Source: Rhizobium sp. RU36D (GTDB lineage Bacteria > Pseudomonadota > Alphaproteobacteria > Rhizobiales > Rhizobiaceae). From it: DNA of 64,000 nt. The stretch covers positions 124,001-188,000 of the forward strand of contig NZ_FWXU01000005.1 of NCBI RefSeq assembly GCF_900176345.1, read 5' to 3'. Position 1 is the stretch's first letter; each line of letters opens with the position of its first letter. The notes under the pieces are model-generated. The model had not been told where the DNA came from and searched no databases. It saw nothing but the letters and a program-made list of their open reading frames with translations. This document shows positions 25,024 to 33,845 of this stretch, one piece after another. Position numbers and translations under genes: made by a program.

Positions 25024-26286
25024 TCATTGATAGCCTTCGGGGAACGGATCGGGTTCCATGAGATCGCTGGTCTCGTAAACCAGTTCATACTGACCGTCGG
25101 TCTTGGCGCGGCCGACACGGGCCTTCGACCAGAGGTGATGGTTCTCGTGGATCTTCACATAGCCTTCCGGCGCAGTGGTAAGCTCGATGCCGGGGGAGGC
25201 TGCCTTCACCTTGTCGATGTCGAACGAGCCTGCCTTCTCGACAGCGGCCTTCCACAGCCACGGGCCCAGATAGGCGGCCTGGGTCACGTCGCCGATTACG
25301 ATGTTGTCGCCCCACATCTTCTTGAATTCGGAGACGAAGGTCTTGTTGTTCTCGTTGTCGAGGCTCTGGAAATATTTCATCATGGCATAGGCGCCATTGA
25401 TGTTCTCGCCGCCGATGCCGAGGATTTCGTCCTCCGTGACCGAGATGGTGAGAAGCAGCGGCTTTTCCTTGGTGAGGTCGATACCGGCTGCCTTGAGCTG
25501 CTTGTAGAAGGCGACGTTGGAGCCGCCGACGACGATCGCATAGATCACATCGGGCTTCTTCAACTTGATCTTGTTGATCACCGAGTTGAACTGGGTATGT
25601 CCGAGCGGATAATACTCCTCGCCGACGACTTCCAGCCCAAGCTTCTCGATATGCTTGCGGGCGATCTTGTTGGAGGTGCGCGGCCAGATGTAGTCGGAGC
25701 CGAGCAGGTAGAAGCTCTTGGCACCCTTTTCCTTTACCACCCAGTCGATGCCGGCAAGAATCTGCTGGGTTGCTTCCTGTCCGGTATAGATGACGTTGGG
25801 GCTCTCTTCGAGGCCTTCATAGAAGGTGGGGTAGTACAGCATGCCGTTATACTGCTCGAATACCGGCAGCACGGCCTTGCGCGACGCCGAGGTCCAGCAT
25901 CCGAAGACTGCAGCCACCTTGTCCTGAACCAAGAGCTTCTTCGCCTTTTCGGCGAAGGTCGGCCAGTCGGAAGCACCGTCTTCCTGAACAAACTCGATCT
26001 TGCGGCCGAGAACGCCGCCCATGGCATTGATCTGCTCGATCGCCAGTTTCTCGGCCTGAACCGAACCGGTTTCGCTGATCGCCATGGTGCCCGTAACCGA
26101 GTGCAGAATGCCGACCTTCACCGTGTCGTCGGTCACGGACAGCCCCGTGGTGTTGACCGTGGCGGTCGGATAGTCGACGGCCAGCGCCGGTAGCCCGGCC
26201 ATGGATAGCAGCGACAGGCTGGCAATTCCCGCAAGCAACGTCCTGCGCTTCACGGACAGTGTGTTTCTGGTGGTATCGTCCCTCAT
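25024..26286 (-). CDS. urtA: Urea/short-chain amide-binding periplasmic protein UrtA
   Basis: A 420-residue HAAT-family binding protein. The N-terminus has a twin-arginine-like signal (VKRRTLLAGIASLSLL, cleavage after LPALA). The mature part has DTVKVGILHSVTGTMAISE, AVFGCWTSASRKAVLPVFE and YYPTFYEGLEESPNVIYTGQ, all UrtA-typical. It binds urea or short amides (the related FmdD does so in methylotrophs). The ATG at 26286 is chosen because GAGAGG lies 8 bp upstream; the alternative at 26301 adds five residues. It is divergent from the kinase gene across 323 bp, and heads the urtABCDE-fmdAB operon. Confidence 0.9.
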   Translation of the reverse strand: MRDDTTRNTLSVKRRTLLAGIASLSLLSMAGLPALAVDYPTATVNTTGLSVTDDTVKVGILHSVTGTMAISETGSVQAEKLAIEQINAMGGVLGRKIEFVQEDGASDWPTFAEKAKKLLVQDKVAAVFGCWTSASRKAVLPVFEQYNGMLYYPTFYEGLEESPNVIYTGQEATQQILAGIDWVVKEKGAKSFYLLGSDYIWPRTSNKIARKHIEKLGLEVVGEEYYPLGHTQFNSVINKIKLKKPDVIYAIVVGGSNVAFYKQLKAAGIDLTKEKPLLLTISVTEDEILGIGGENINGAYAMMKYFQSLDNENNKTFVSEFKKMWGDNIVIGDVTQAAYLGPWLWKAAVEKAGSFDIDKVKAASPGIELTTAPEGYVKIHENHHLWSKARVGRAKTDGQYELVYETSDLMEPDPFPEGYQ

Positions 26287-26609
26287 AGCAAAGCCTCTCA
26301 TCTCGCTCGATGTTCATCTGAGCTGGCTTGTGAACCGCCAACTGACGCGAGTTTCGACAGGATTGCCGCGATGCAACAATGGAGTATTTGACGTATTGGC
26401 CCTGGTGCGTTTTGCCCGTAGCATGCAGTCAATGGATGGGAACGAAACGATTACCGCTTTGAAGAAAAAGATGAATTTTCGGCGGGGCAAATAGCCGGCA
26501 AAGATATTTCGGATGCTGCAGAACAATGCGCTGCGCCAGGATCTGTGATCCCCTTGTCGTCCGATTTGTGCAGTGCATTCTTGATCCCTGACAGGATGGA
26601 GGCGATGGG
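26287..26609. other. Divergent promoter region between urtA and the sensor kinase gene
   Basis: These 323 bp separate the amide operon from its presumed two-component system. No gene fits, and I could not pick out a convincing palindrome or sigma-54 site by eye. The response regulator at 29977 is the likely binder here. Confidence 0.5.
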
Positions 26610-29600
26610 TTGAACGAAACGGGGCGCATTCCGCGAAATCGCAGAACCTACAACAAGTGGGTCGCCAACCAGACCCTCGAAGACTATGCGCTGCGCTTCA
26701 CCGCCTACAAGGTTCGCCGCTTTTCCAACTGGCGGATTGCCAATACCGCAATCGGCGCAATCTCCTTTCTGGCGCTTGAGGCAATTGGAGGGTCGATCAC
26801 ACTCAACTACGGGTTTGCAAACGCCGCGACCGCCATTCTCGTGTGTTGCGGCATCATCTTCCTGATGGGCGTGCCGATTGCCTACTATGCCGTCAAGTAT
26901 GGCGTGGATATCGATCTCCTGACCCGCGGCGCCGGTTTCGGCTATCTCGGCTCAACCGTTACATCGCTGATCTATGCGACTTTCACCTTTATTTTCTTTG
27001 CGATAGAGGCGGCAATCGTTGCGACGGCCCTGCAATTGTGCACCGGCCTGCCGCTTCCCTTCGGCTATATCGTCAGCGCTCTCGTCATCATTCCGCTGGT
27101 AACCCACGGGGTTACGTTCATCAGCCGATTTCAGGCCTGGACCCAGCCATTCTGGGTTGTGCTCCAGCTGGCGCCCTTTGTGTTCATCGCGCTGCAGAGC
27201 CATTCTTCCGTGAGGCAATGGACGGGCTATTCCGGGCTTTTGGGTGCGCCTGATGGCCAGGTCGATATCGTGCATTTCGGGGCGGCCTCGGCCGTTCTCT
27301 TCTCGCTGGTGGCGCAGATTGGCGAACAGGTCGACTTCCTGCGCTTTCTCCCGCGACGCAGCCGGCAGAACCAGCTTCGCTGGTGGGCGGCGCTGCTTTT
27401 TGCCGGTCCCGGTTGGGTTGTCATCGGCGGGTTGAAGATTTTTGCAGGTTCATTTCTCGCCTTCTATGCCTTCCAGCACGGCGTGAGCTTCGAGGATGCC
27501 TCTGATCCGACACAGATGTATCTGAGCGTGTTTCGCGAAATGCTGGGCTCGCCGGAGTTGGCGCTGGGGCTTGCGGGCATCTTCGTCATCATCTGCCAGC
27601 TGAAGATCAACGTGACCAACAGCTATGCGGGATCGATCGCCTGGTCGAACTTCTTTTCGCGACTGACCCACAGCCATCCGGGTCGCGTGGTCTGGCTGGT
27701 GTTCAATGTCATGCTTGGTTTGCTGCTGATGGAATTCGGCGTCTACAAGGCGCTGGAACAGACGCTCGGCCTCTATTCGATCCTGGCGGTCTCCTGGATG
27801 GGATCCATCGTTGCCGACCTGGTCATCAACAAGCCGCTGGGCTTGTCGCCGCGTTCGATCGAGTTCAAGCGGGCGCATCTCTACGATATCAACCCTGTCG
27901 GCTTCGGTGCCATGATCATTTCGGCCCTTGCGGGTCTCGTGGCCTATTTCGGCTTCCTCGGGCCTGTTCTGGCATCCGTCTATATCTATGTCGCCCTTCT
28001 GGCCGCCTTTGTCGTGGCACCTGTTCTGGCCGTGTTGACGAAGGGACGGTTCTATCTCGCCCGCCAGTCCTCAACCGACTGGAAAAGCGCCGAGGCAATC
28101 CAGTGCTGTATCTGCGAGCATCATTTCGACAGCGAGGACATGGCGCGCTGCCCCATCTATTCGGGACCGATCTGCTCCCTCTGCTGTTCGCTTGATGCCC
28201 GCTGCATGGATGCCTGCAAGCCGGATGCGCGGCTGATGGATCAGTTACGCAGCTTCACCAGCGCTTATCTGCCGCATCGGTTCGCCGGCTTCCTGGAAAG
28301 CCGGTTGGCGCGCTATCTGACCATACTGACGATCGTCACGGCGCTGATCGGGCTGGTCTTCTGGCTCATCTATTTCCAAAGTACGCTGGACCGGAACCTG
28401 CCGGCCGAACAGATTGCGACCGTGCTCTGGAAGTTGTTCATCATCGTCTTCATCATATCGGGCATCATCGTCTGGCTGTTCGTGCTGGCGCAGGAGAGCC
28501 GGATATTTGCCGAGGATGAAGCCCGCCGCCATACCCGTTTGCTGATGGACGAGATACGCGCCCATGAGGAAACCGACCGGCAGTTGCAGAAGGCGAAGGA
28601 AGTGGCGGAATCGGCCAACATCGCCAAAAGCAAATATGTGGTCGGCCTCAGCCACGAACTGCGCACGCCGCTCAGCGCCATTCTCGGCTATGCCCAGCTG
28701 CTCGACCGGCAGAAGGGGCTTCCTGGCTATATCCACAATGCCGCCCGGACCATCAAGCGCAGCGGCGAGCATCTGGCTGACATGATCGAAGGCCTGCTCG
28801 ACATTTCCAAGATCGAGGCAGGCAAGCTTGAAATCTTTCGCCACAAGATCGCTCTCAAGCCCTTTCTCGACCAGATCGTCGACATGTTCACGCTGCAGGC
28901 GCAGGCCAAGGGCATAGACTTCGAGTTCCGCGCGCCGTCCTCCATGCCGGATTACGTGTTCACCGATGAGAAGCGGTTGCGGCAGGTGCTCATCAACCTC
29001 TTGTCCAACGCCATCAAGTTCACGGGTCACGGCCGGGTAACGCTGACTGTCAGCTATCGCAACCAGGTTGCCACCTTCGAGATCGAGGACACCGGTGTCG
29101 GCATCCGCGAAACCGATCTCGAGCGCGTCTTTCTGCCGTTCGAACGCGCCGAGCATCCCTCCGACGGCATGCGCCCGCCGGGCACGGGACTGGGCCTGAC
29201 CATCACCAAGCTTCTGGTCGAGATCATGGGCGGCGAGCTTGTCGTGCGAAGCCGGCCTGGTGTAGGCACCTTCGTGTCTGTTCGCCTGTTGCTGTCATCG
29301 GCCACCGGGGTCGAGGATGCCACATCCATGGTCGCCAGCATCAGTGGCTATGAGGGACCGCGCCGCACCGTGCTGGTTGCCGACGATGACCGAAGCCTCA
29401 GCGGCTTGCTGGAGGATGCGCTTAAACCCCTGGGGTTCACCGTGATCTCGACCGCTGATGGCCCGGCCTGCCTCTCAGCATTGTCGCTCTACAGGCCCGA
29501 TCTCCTGGTGCTCGACATCGCCATGCCGGGGATGTCGGGCTGGGAAGTGGCACGGCGGGCCAGGAAGCGCATCGGCCGGGACCTACCGATCATCATGCTC

Positions 29601-29984
29601 TCAGCCGATGCCGGCAATGATCGCACCAAGCCGGAATCGGCCGAGCTCTATAACGCCTATCTCACCAAGCCCTTCAGCTTCGAGGAACTGTTCGACCAGC
29701 TTGCCACGCTGCTGTCGCTGACCTGGGTTCATGCCGCCGATGGCGTCGATGAGCCTGATTTGACACCGGTGTTTGCGTCATCCGAACTGCCCGAACCGCA
29801 CAAGCTCAAGCAGTTGCGGACCCTCGGCCAAACGGGTTTCGTTCGCTCGATCGAGGCGACGCTGGATGACATCGAAGCATCATCCCCCGCAACGGCGCGC
29901 TTTTGCGCCCACATGCGCCAACTGGTCGCCCATCATCGTTTGCGCGACTTCATGGCGGTGATTGAAGAGGTAGCCCATGTCTGA
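26610..29984 (+). CDS. Hybrid sensor histidine kinase with N-terminal NCS1 permease-like domain
   Basis: A 1124-residue multidomain protein. Residues about 15-480 are a 12-helix purine/cytosine permease-like (NCS1) domain (DLLTRGAGFGYLGSTVTSLI, YATFTFIFFAIEAAIV). Residues 499-536 hold nine cysteines. Two more membrane helices lie near 568-590 and 606-627. Then HisKA with SHELRTP (phospho-acceptor His682), the ATPase domain (N800, DTGVGI 827-832, GTGLGL 858-863), a receiver (acidic 925-927, Asp969, Lys1020) and a 90-residue helical tail. The frame opens with TTG at 26610, supported by GGAGG 7 bp upstream; no in-frame ATG fits. It overlaps its response regulator by 8 bp and faces urtA-fmdA. It is likely to sense an amide, urea or related N-compound through the permease domain. 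Confidence 0.85.
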   Translation: MNETGRIPRNRRTYNKWVANQTLEDYALRFTAYKVRRFSNWRIANTAIGAISFLALEAIGGSITLNYGFANAATAILVCCGIIFLMGVPIAYYAVKYGVDIDLLTRGAGFGYLGSTVTSLIYATFTFIFFAIEAAIVATALQLCTGLPLPFGYIVSALVIIPLVTHGVTFISRFQAWTQPFWVVLQLAPFVFIALQSHSSVRQWTGYSGLLGAPDGQVDIVHFGAASAVLFSLVAQIGEQVDFLRFLPRRSRQNQLRWWAALLFAGPGWVVIGGLKIFAGSFLAFYAFQHGVSFEDASDPTQMYLSVFREMLGSPELALGLAGIFVIICQLKINVTNSYAGSIAWSNFFSRLTHSHPGRVVWLVFNVMLGLLLMEFGVYKALEQTLGLYSILAVSWMGSIVADLVINKPLGLSPRSIEFKRAHLYDINPVGFGAMIISALAGLVAYFGFLGPVLASVYIYVALLAAFVVAPVLAVLTKGRFYLARQSSTDWKSAEAIQCCICEHHFDSEDMARCPIYSGPICSLCCSLDARCMDACKPDARLMDQLRSFTSAYLPHRFAGFLESRLARYLTILTIVTALIGLVFWLIYFQSTLDRNLPAEQIATVLWKLFIIVFIISGIIVWLFVLAQESRIFAEDEARRHTRLLMDEIRAHEETDRQLQKAKEVAESANIAKSKYVVGLSHELRTPLSAILGYAQLLDRQKGLPGYIHNAARTIKRSGEHLADMIEGLLDISKIEAGKLEIFRHKIALKPFLDQIVDMFTLQAQAKGIDFEFRAPSSMPDYVFTDEKRLRQVLINLLSNAIKFTGHGRVTLTVSYRNQVATFEIEDTGVGIRETDLERVFLPFERAEHPSDGMRPPGTGLGLTITKLLVEIMGGELVVRSRPGVGTFVSVRLLLSSATGVEDATSMVASISGYEGPRRTVLVADDDRSLSGLLEDALKPLGFTVISTADGPACLSALSLYRPDLLVLDIAMPGMSGWEVARRARKRIGRDLPIIMLSADAGNDRTKPESAELYNAYLTKPFSFEELFDQLATLLSLTWVHAADGVDEPDLTPVFASSELPEPHKLKQLRTLGQTGFVRSIEATLDDIEASSPATARFCAHMRQLVAHHRLRDFMAVIEEVAHV

Positions 29985-30903
29985 TGCCAGAGAAAGCAAT
30001 CGCGTGCTGGTGGTCGACGATTCCCAGGACACCCTGATGATGCTGTCGGATGCGCTGCGTCTCGAAGGCATGGAGGTGTTGACCAGCAGTAGCGGGCGTC
30101 ATGCGATAACCATGGCCAATAGCGGCTCGCCCGATATCGTGCTGATGGATGCGGTCATGCCGGGGCTCGACGGGTTCGAGACCTGCCAGATCCTGAAGGC
30201 CGATCGTGGCTTCGAGGACATTCCCATCATCTTCATGACCGGCTTAAACGAAAGCGAACATGTGGTGCGAGCCTTGGCGGCCGGCGGGGTGGATTTCGTC
30301 TCCAAGCCGATCGAGCTGAACGAGCTGTTCGCGCGGATGCGTGTCCATCTCGGCAATGCTCGCCGGGCGCGTTCGGCCAGCCGGGCACTGGATTCCACCG
30401 GGCGATGGATCGTCGCCTGCGATCGCAACGGCAAGGTGTTCTGGTCCACGCAACAGGCTTCCGACCTGCTGCATCGTGCCGGCATTCGCTCCGACCCTGG
30501 CGCCTACCTTCCCTGGGAGGTGGTCGGCTGGCTGTCGCAGTCCGACGAGGCCGGCCATGGTCCCTTGAACCGTAATGCGCTGCGTCATTCGCGAAACGGC
30601 CAGGACCTGGAGTTTCGCCTTCTTTCGGATGATCGCGGCGAGGAGGTGTTGTTGCGGTTGATCGATCGGCATCGCGGCACCGATGAAGAGCAGCTTTCAA
30701 AAGCCTTCGGCGTCACGCTGCGCGAGGCCGAGGTGCTGCTCTGGATCGCGCACGGTAAATCCAACAAGGAGATCGCCGAAATCCTCGACATGTCGCCCCG
30801 CACCGTCAACAAGCACCTGGAGCAGATCTTCAACAAGCTGATGGTGGAAAAGCGGACGTCCGCCGCGACCATGGCAGTCAAGGTGCTGTGGCGCGATGGG
30901 TGA
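29977..30903 (+). CDS. Response regulator with LuxR-type DNA-binding domain
   Basis: A 308-residue regulator. The receiver occupies about residues 8-125 with Asp14/Asp15, phospho-acceptor Asp58 (IVLMDAVMPGLDG) and Lys110 (VSKPIEL). A middle segment of roughly 100 residues looks like a degenerate PAS fold (GRWIVACDRNGKVFWSTQQA). The LuxR helix-turn-helix covers about 240-300 (LTLREAEVLLWIAHGKSNKE-like, with SPRTVNKHLEQIFNKL). Its ATG lies in the last codons of the kinase gene, so the two proteins are coupled. It most likely controls the urt-fmd promoter. Confidence 0.88.
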   Translation: MSDARESNRVLVVDDSQDTLMMLSDALRLEGMEVLTSSSGRHAITMANSGSPDIVLMDAVMPGLDGFETCQILKADRGFEDIPIIFMTGLNESEHVVRALAAGGVDFVSKPIELNELFARMRVHLGNARRARSASRALDSTGRWIVACDRNGKVFWSTQQASDLLHRAGIRSDPGAYLPWEVVGWLSQSDEAGHGPLNRNALRHSRNGQDLEFRLLSDDRGEEVLLRLIDRHRGTDEEQLSKAFGVTLREAEVLLWIAHGKSNKEIAEILDMSPRTVNKHLEQIFNKLMVEKRTSAATMAVKVLWRDG

Positions 30904-31027
30904 CGTGCTGGAAGACGCTGTTTCATGCGCCGAACACCCCATGGCAAGTCACGCCAGGGGGGAGCCGATGAGCCGCCGCATCCGCCCGCCGCCAATGCGT
31001 ATGGAGATATCCGCAGCCCGGAACCGA

Positions 31028-32050
31028 CTACCCGGGTTTCCTGATGTGCCGCTCCCAGGACTTGCGTGCCCGCCAAAAAGCGGTGGAGTCGGCATAGCCG
31101 AGGACTTCGGCGATCCGTGCCATCTGCACGTCTGCCTGCATGTTTGTCGCCGCTATTGTCGCCCGCGTTTCTCTAATGAGGTCTCTCAGCGACGTCCCCT
31201 CCTCGGCAAGCCGTCTCTGCAAGGTGCGCTCGGAGATCCGGAGGTCCGCCGCGATCGCGTCAAGGGTGACGGGCTTGTGGCCGAGATAGATGGATATCAG
31301 TCCGCGCACCCGCTCTTTGATGCTATCTGGCAGTCTTGTCTTGTCGACCAGCTCGGCGACATGGTGTTCGAGAACGGCCGAAAGGGCGGGATCTTCCTTG
31401 CGGTAAAGCCGGTTTGCATCGCTCCCGGCGACGATAATGCGGTTTGCAGTTTCCCCGAATTTCAGCGGGCAGCGGAAGATGCGCTCCAGGACGGAGCGAT
31501 CCCGCGGTGCCATGTGCTCGAAATGCACCTCCAGCGGCTTCCAGCTCTTGGCGAAGCAGGAGCGGACGAGCTGGCAGGAAGCGACCAGCGAGAATTCGCT
31601 GTCCTGCCGGCGCGGCCACATGGTCGGATCCTCCAGCCGGTAGGTCCAGACCAGGTTGCCTTCTTCTTCGAAGATGCCGGAACTGGTGGCGCTCTGCACC
31701 GTGTTGACGTATTTCGCCAGGCGCTCGAAGCCGATGCGGATCGTGCCCGAGATCGAAAACAAGACACCGATCGGGCCGATATCGCTGGGCTTGAACAGCG
31801 TGCCGAGCCGGGCTCCGAGTGATGGCTCCTCGGCGACCAGTGCCGCATCCTCGAAGATCGCGACATAGCGGGCCATCGGGATCATGGCATGGGGATCGTC
31901 GAGCTGGCTGCGCAGGATGCCATGGGATGCCAGCAAAAGGTCGGTCTTGCCGCTGCGCCGGTCGATCTGGTCGACCAGCGGCGCAAGTACCGAGGCCCGG
32001 ATGGATGCAATTCCGAGCATCTGCCTGTTCATTTCCGATGCAACTGCCAT
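31028..32050 (-). CDS. AraC-family regulator with arabinose-binding-like N-terminal domain
   Basis: A 340-residue regulator of the OruR/ArgR-like AraC subgroup. Residues about 20-205 form the sensor domain common to that group (GILRSQLDDPHAMIPMARYV, SDIGPIGVLFSISGTIRIGF). The C-terminus carries the two helix-turn-helix motifs (AADLRISERTLQRRLAEEGT, IAEVLGYADSTAFWRARKSW). The ATG at 32050 is preferred because AGGATGG lies 5 bp upstream; three more residues are possible. It is divergent from the permease gene over 121 bp and probably activates the permease/amine oxidase set in response to an amine. Confidence 0.85.
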   Translation of the reverse strand: MAVASEMNRQMLGIASIRASVLAPLVDQIDRRSGKTDLLLASHGILRSQLDDPHAMIPMARYVAIFEDAALVAEEPSLGARLGTLFKPSDIGPIGVLFSISGTIRIGFERLAKYVNTVQSATSSGIFEEEGNLVWTYRLEDPTMWPRRQDSEFSLVASCQLVRSCFAKSWKPLEVHFEHMAPRDRSVLERIFRCPLKFGETANRIIVAGSDANRLYRKEDPALSAVLEHHVAELVDKTRLPDSIKERVRGLISIYLGHKPVTLDAIAADLRISERTLQRRLAEEGTSLRDLIRETRATIAATNMQADVQMARIAEVLGYADSTAFWRARKSWERHIRKPG

Positions 32051-32171
32051 TTTCACCATCCTGAAACAGCCGCGTGGCGCGGTTTATCGATTCAATGGCA
32101 TGAACTGCAATTTCGAGACCAGAATGTCGCGCCTACCCTCTTGACGGAAATCAAGCACAAGAGGGGTTCTC

Positions 32172-33611
32172 ATGACAATACAATCTATTGCGGATGGTCC
32201 CAAGGACCGGCTGGCGAAGAATTCCGTCGGCCTCGCTCACATCGTCTTTTTCGTTGTCGCCGCGGCCGCGCCTTTGACCGCGGTGGTCGGTGCCACGCCG
32301 GCCGCCTTTGCCTTCGGCAATGGTGCAGGCGTTCCCGGCGCCTTCGTGCTCGCCGGTATTCTCTATCTGCTGTTCTCGATCGGCTTCACCGCCATGAGCC
32401 GCCATGTCGGCGGCGCCGGGGCCTTCTACACCTATATCACCCATGGCATCGGCAAGCCGGCCGGCGTCGGCGGGGCGCTGATGGCGCTCGTCACCTATTC
32501 CGCCGTGCAGATCGCCGTCTACGGCCTGTTCGGCGTCTTCATGGCAGGTGCCATGGCGCCGATCGCGGACCTGCCCTGGTGGGTCTGGTCGTTTGCCGCA
32601 CTCGTTGTCGTGCATGTCTGCGGCCAGCGCAACATCGCCTTCTCGGGCGCCATTCTCGGCATTTGCATGATCGCCGAAATTGCCATCCTGCTGCTGCTCG
32701 ATATCGGCATCGTTCTGGCGGGCGGCGGACCCGAAGGTTTTGGGTTTACCTCGTTTTCGCCCGCCACCGTGTTTGCACCCGGCCTTGGTGTTGCGCTGGT
32801 CTTCGTTGTCGGCTCCTATATCGGTTTCGAGGCGACCGCGATCTTTGGCGAGGAAGCGGAGAACCCGGAAAAGACCATTCCGCGTGCCACTTACGTTGCG
32901 GTGCTGCTGATCACCGGTTTCTATGCCTTTTCAACCTGGGCAATCGTCCAGTTCTACGGTCCGGCGGCCGTGCAGCCGACGGCGGCGGCTGGTCTGGAAG
33001 CCTTCTATTTCGCAGCCACTGACAGCATTCTCGGTCCCTGGGCGTCGCAGGTCATGAACATCCTGCTGATCACCAGCCTGTTTGCCTGTGTGCTCTCCTT
33101 CCACAACACGCTGAACCGCTACTTCTTTGCCCTTGGCCGCGAAGGCCTTGCCTTTAAGCTGCTGGGCAAGGTGCATCCGATGCATGGCTCGCCCTATGTC
33201 GCCGGCATGCTGCAGAGCGCGATTGCTGCGATCGTGCTGGCGCTCTTTATCCTGGCCGGTGCCGATCCTTATACGGTCGTCTTTTCCTGGATGTCGGCGC
33301 TGGCGGTCATCGGCATCCTGACTGTTCAGGCCCTGGTATCGGTCGCCATCATCCTGTTTTTCCGCAAGGTGAAGACCGGCTATGGCCCGTGGACGACGAT
33401 GATAGCGCCTGCGCTCGGACTGGCAGGCCTGCTCGGCGCGCTGGGACTGGTGATCGCCAATCTCTCGCTGCTCTCGGGGTCCGAAAGCCTCATCGTCAAG
33501 TCCTTCCCCTATCTGATCGTGCTTGTGGGCCTCGTGGGTGCTGCCTTCGCCATGCAGATCCGCAAGGCAAAGCCGCAGCTCTACGCCTCCCTCGGAAAGG
33601 CCTTCGAATGA
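32172..33611 (+). CDS. APC-superfamily amino acid/amine permease
   Basis: A 479-residue inner-membrane transporter with about 12 hydrophobic segments. The first segments LAHIVFFVVAAAAPLTAVVG and PAAFAFGNGAGVPGAFVLAG carry the glycine-rich unwound helix of the APC fold, and VVGSYIGFEATAIFGEEAEN is the helix 6 motif of this family. Given the amine oxidase three genes on, the substrate is likely a primary amine such as tyramine or phenylethylamine, by inference. A GAGGGG site precedes the ATG. Its stop overlaps the next small gene as ATGA. Confidence 0.85.
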   Translation: MTIQSIADGPKDRLAKNSVGLAHIVFFVVAAAAPLTAVVGATPAAFAFGNGAGVPGAFVLAGILYLLFSIGFTAMSRHVGGAGAFYTYITHGIGKPAGVGGALMALVTYSAVQIAVYGLFGVFMAGAMAPIADLPWWVWSFAALVVVHVCGQRNIAFSGAILGICMIAEIAILLLLDIGIVLAGGGPEGFGFTSFSPATVFAPGLGVALVFVVGSYIGFEATAIFGEEAENPEKTIPRATYVAVLLITGFYAFSTWAIVQFYGPAAVQPTAAAGLEAFYFAATDSILGPWASQVMNILLITSLFACVLSFHNTLNRYFFALGREGLAFKLLGKVHPMHGSPYVAGMLQSAIAAIVLALFILAGADPYTVVFSWMSALAVIGILTVQALVSVAIILFFRKVKTGYGPWTTMIAPALGLAGLLGALGLVIANLSLLSGSESLIVKSFPYLIVLVGLVGAAFAMQIRKAKPQLYASLGKAFE

Positions 33612-33778
33612 TCGCGCTACTCACACGTCCCTCCACTGACCGTTGGCTCTTCGCGTCCCTCATTGCCTTGACCGTAGCCACGATCCTGCTCGCCGCCGAG
33701 GCGCATGCCTTCTGCAATCTCTTCTGCATCCACGGCATGCCAATGATCGAGACCGAGATCTGCTCCGGCCGCGGCTGA
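33608..33778 (+). CDS. Small secreted or membrane-anchored cysteine peptide
   Basis: A 56-residue reading frame whose ATG overlaps the permease stop (ATGA), so translation is probably coupled. Residues about 13-30 form one hydrophobic helix (WLFASLIALTVATILLA), followed by an AEAHA signal-peptidase-like site. The predicted mature part has about 22 residues and three cysteines (36, 40, 52) in FCNLFCIHGMPM and ICSGRG. I do not recognise a family. It lies between the permease and the copper amine oxidase, 67 bp before the latter. It could be a small accessory or metal-binding peptide, or a chance frame; the signal-peptide organisation and coupling favour a real gene. Confidence 0.6.
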   Translation: MIALLTRPSTDRWLFASLIALTVATILLAAEAHAFCNLFCIHGMPMIETEICSGRG

Positions 33779-33845
33779 CACGATTTGGGGTGGCGTGCCT
33801 GCGCCACCCTGATCTTCCCAACTCTTTTGCCTAAAGGACGCTCCC

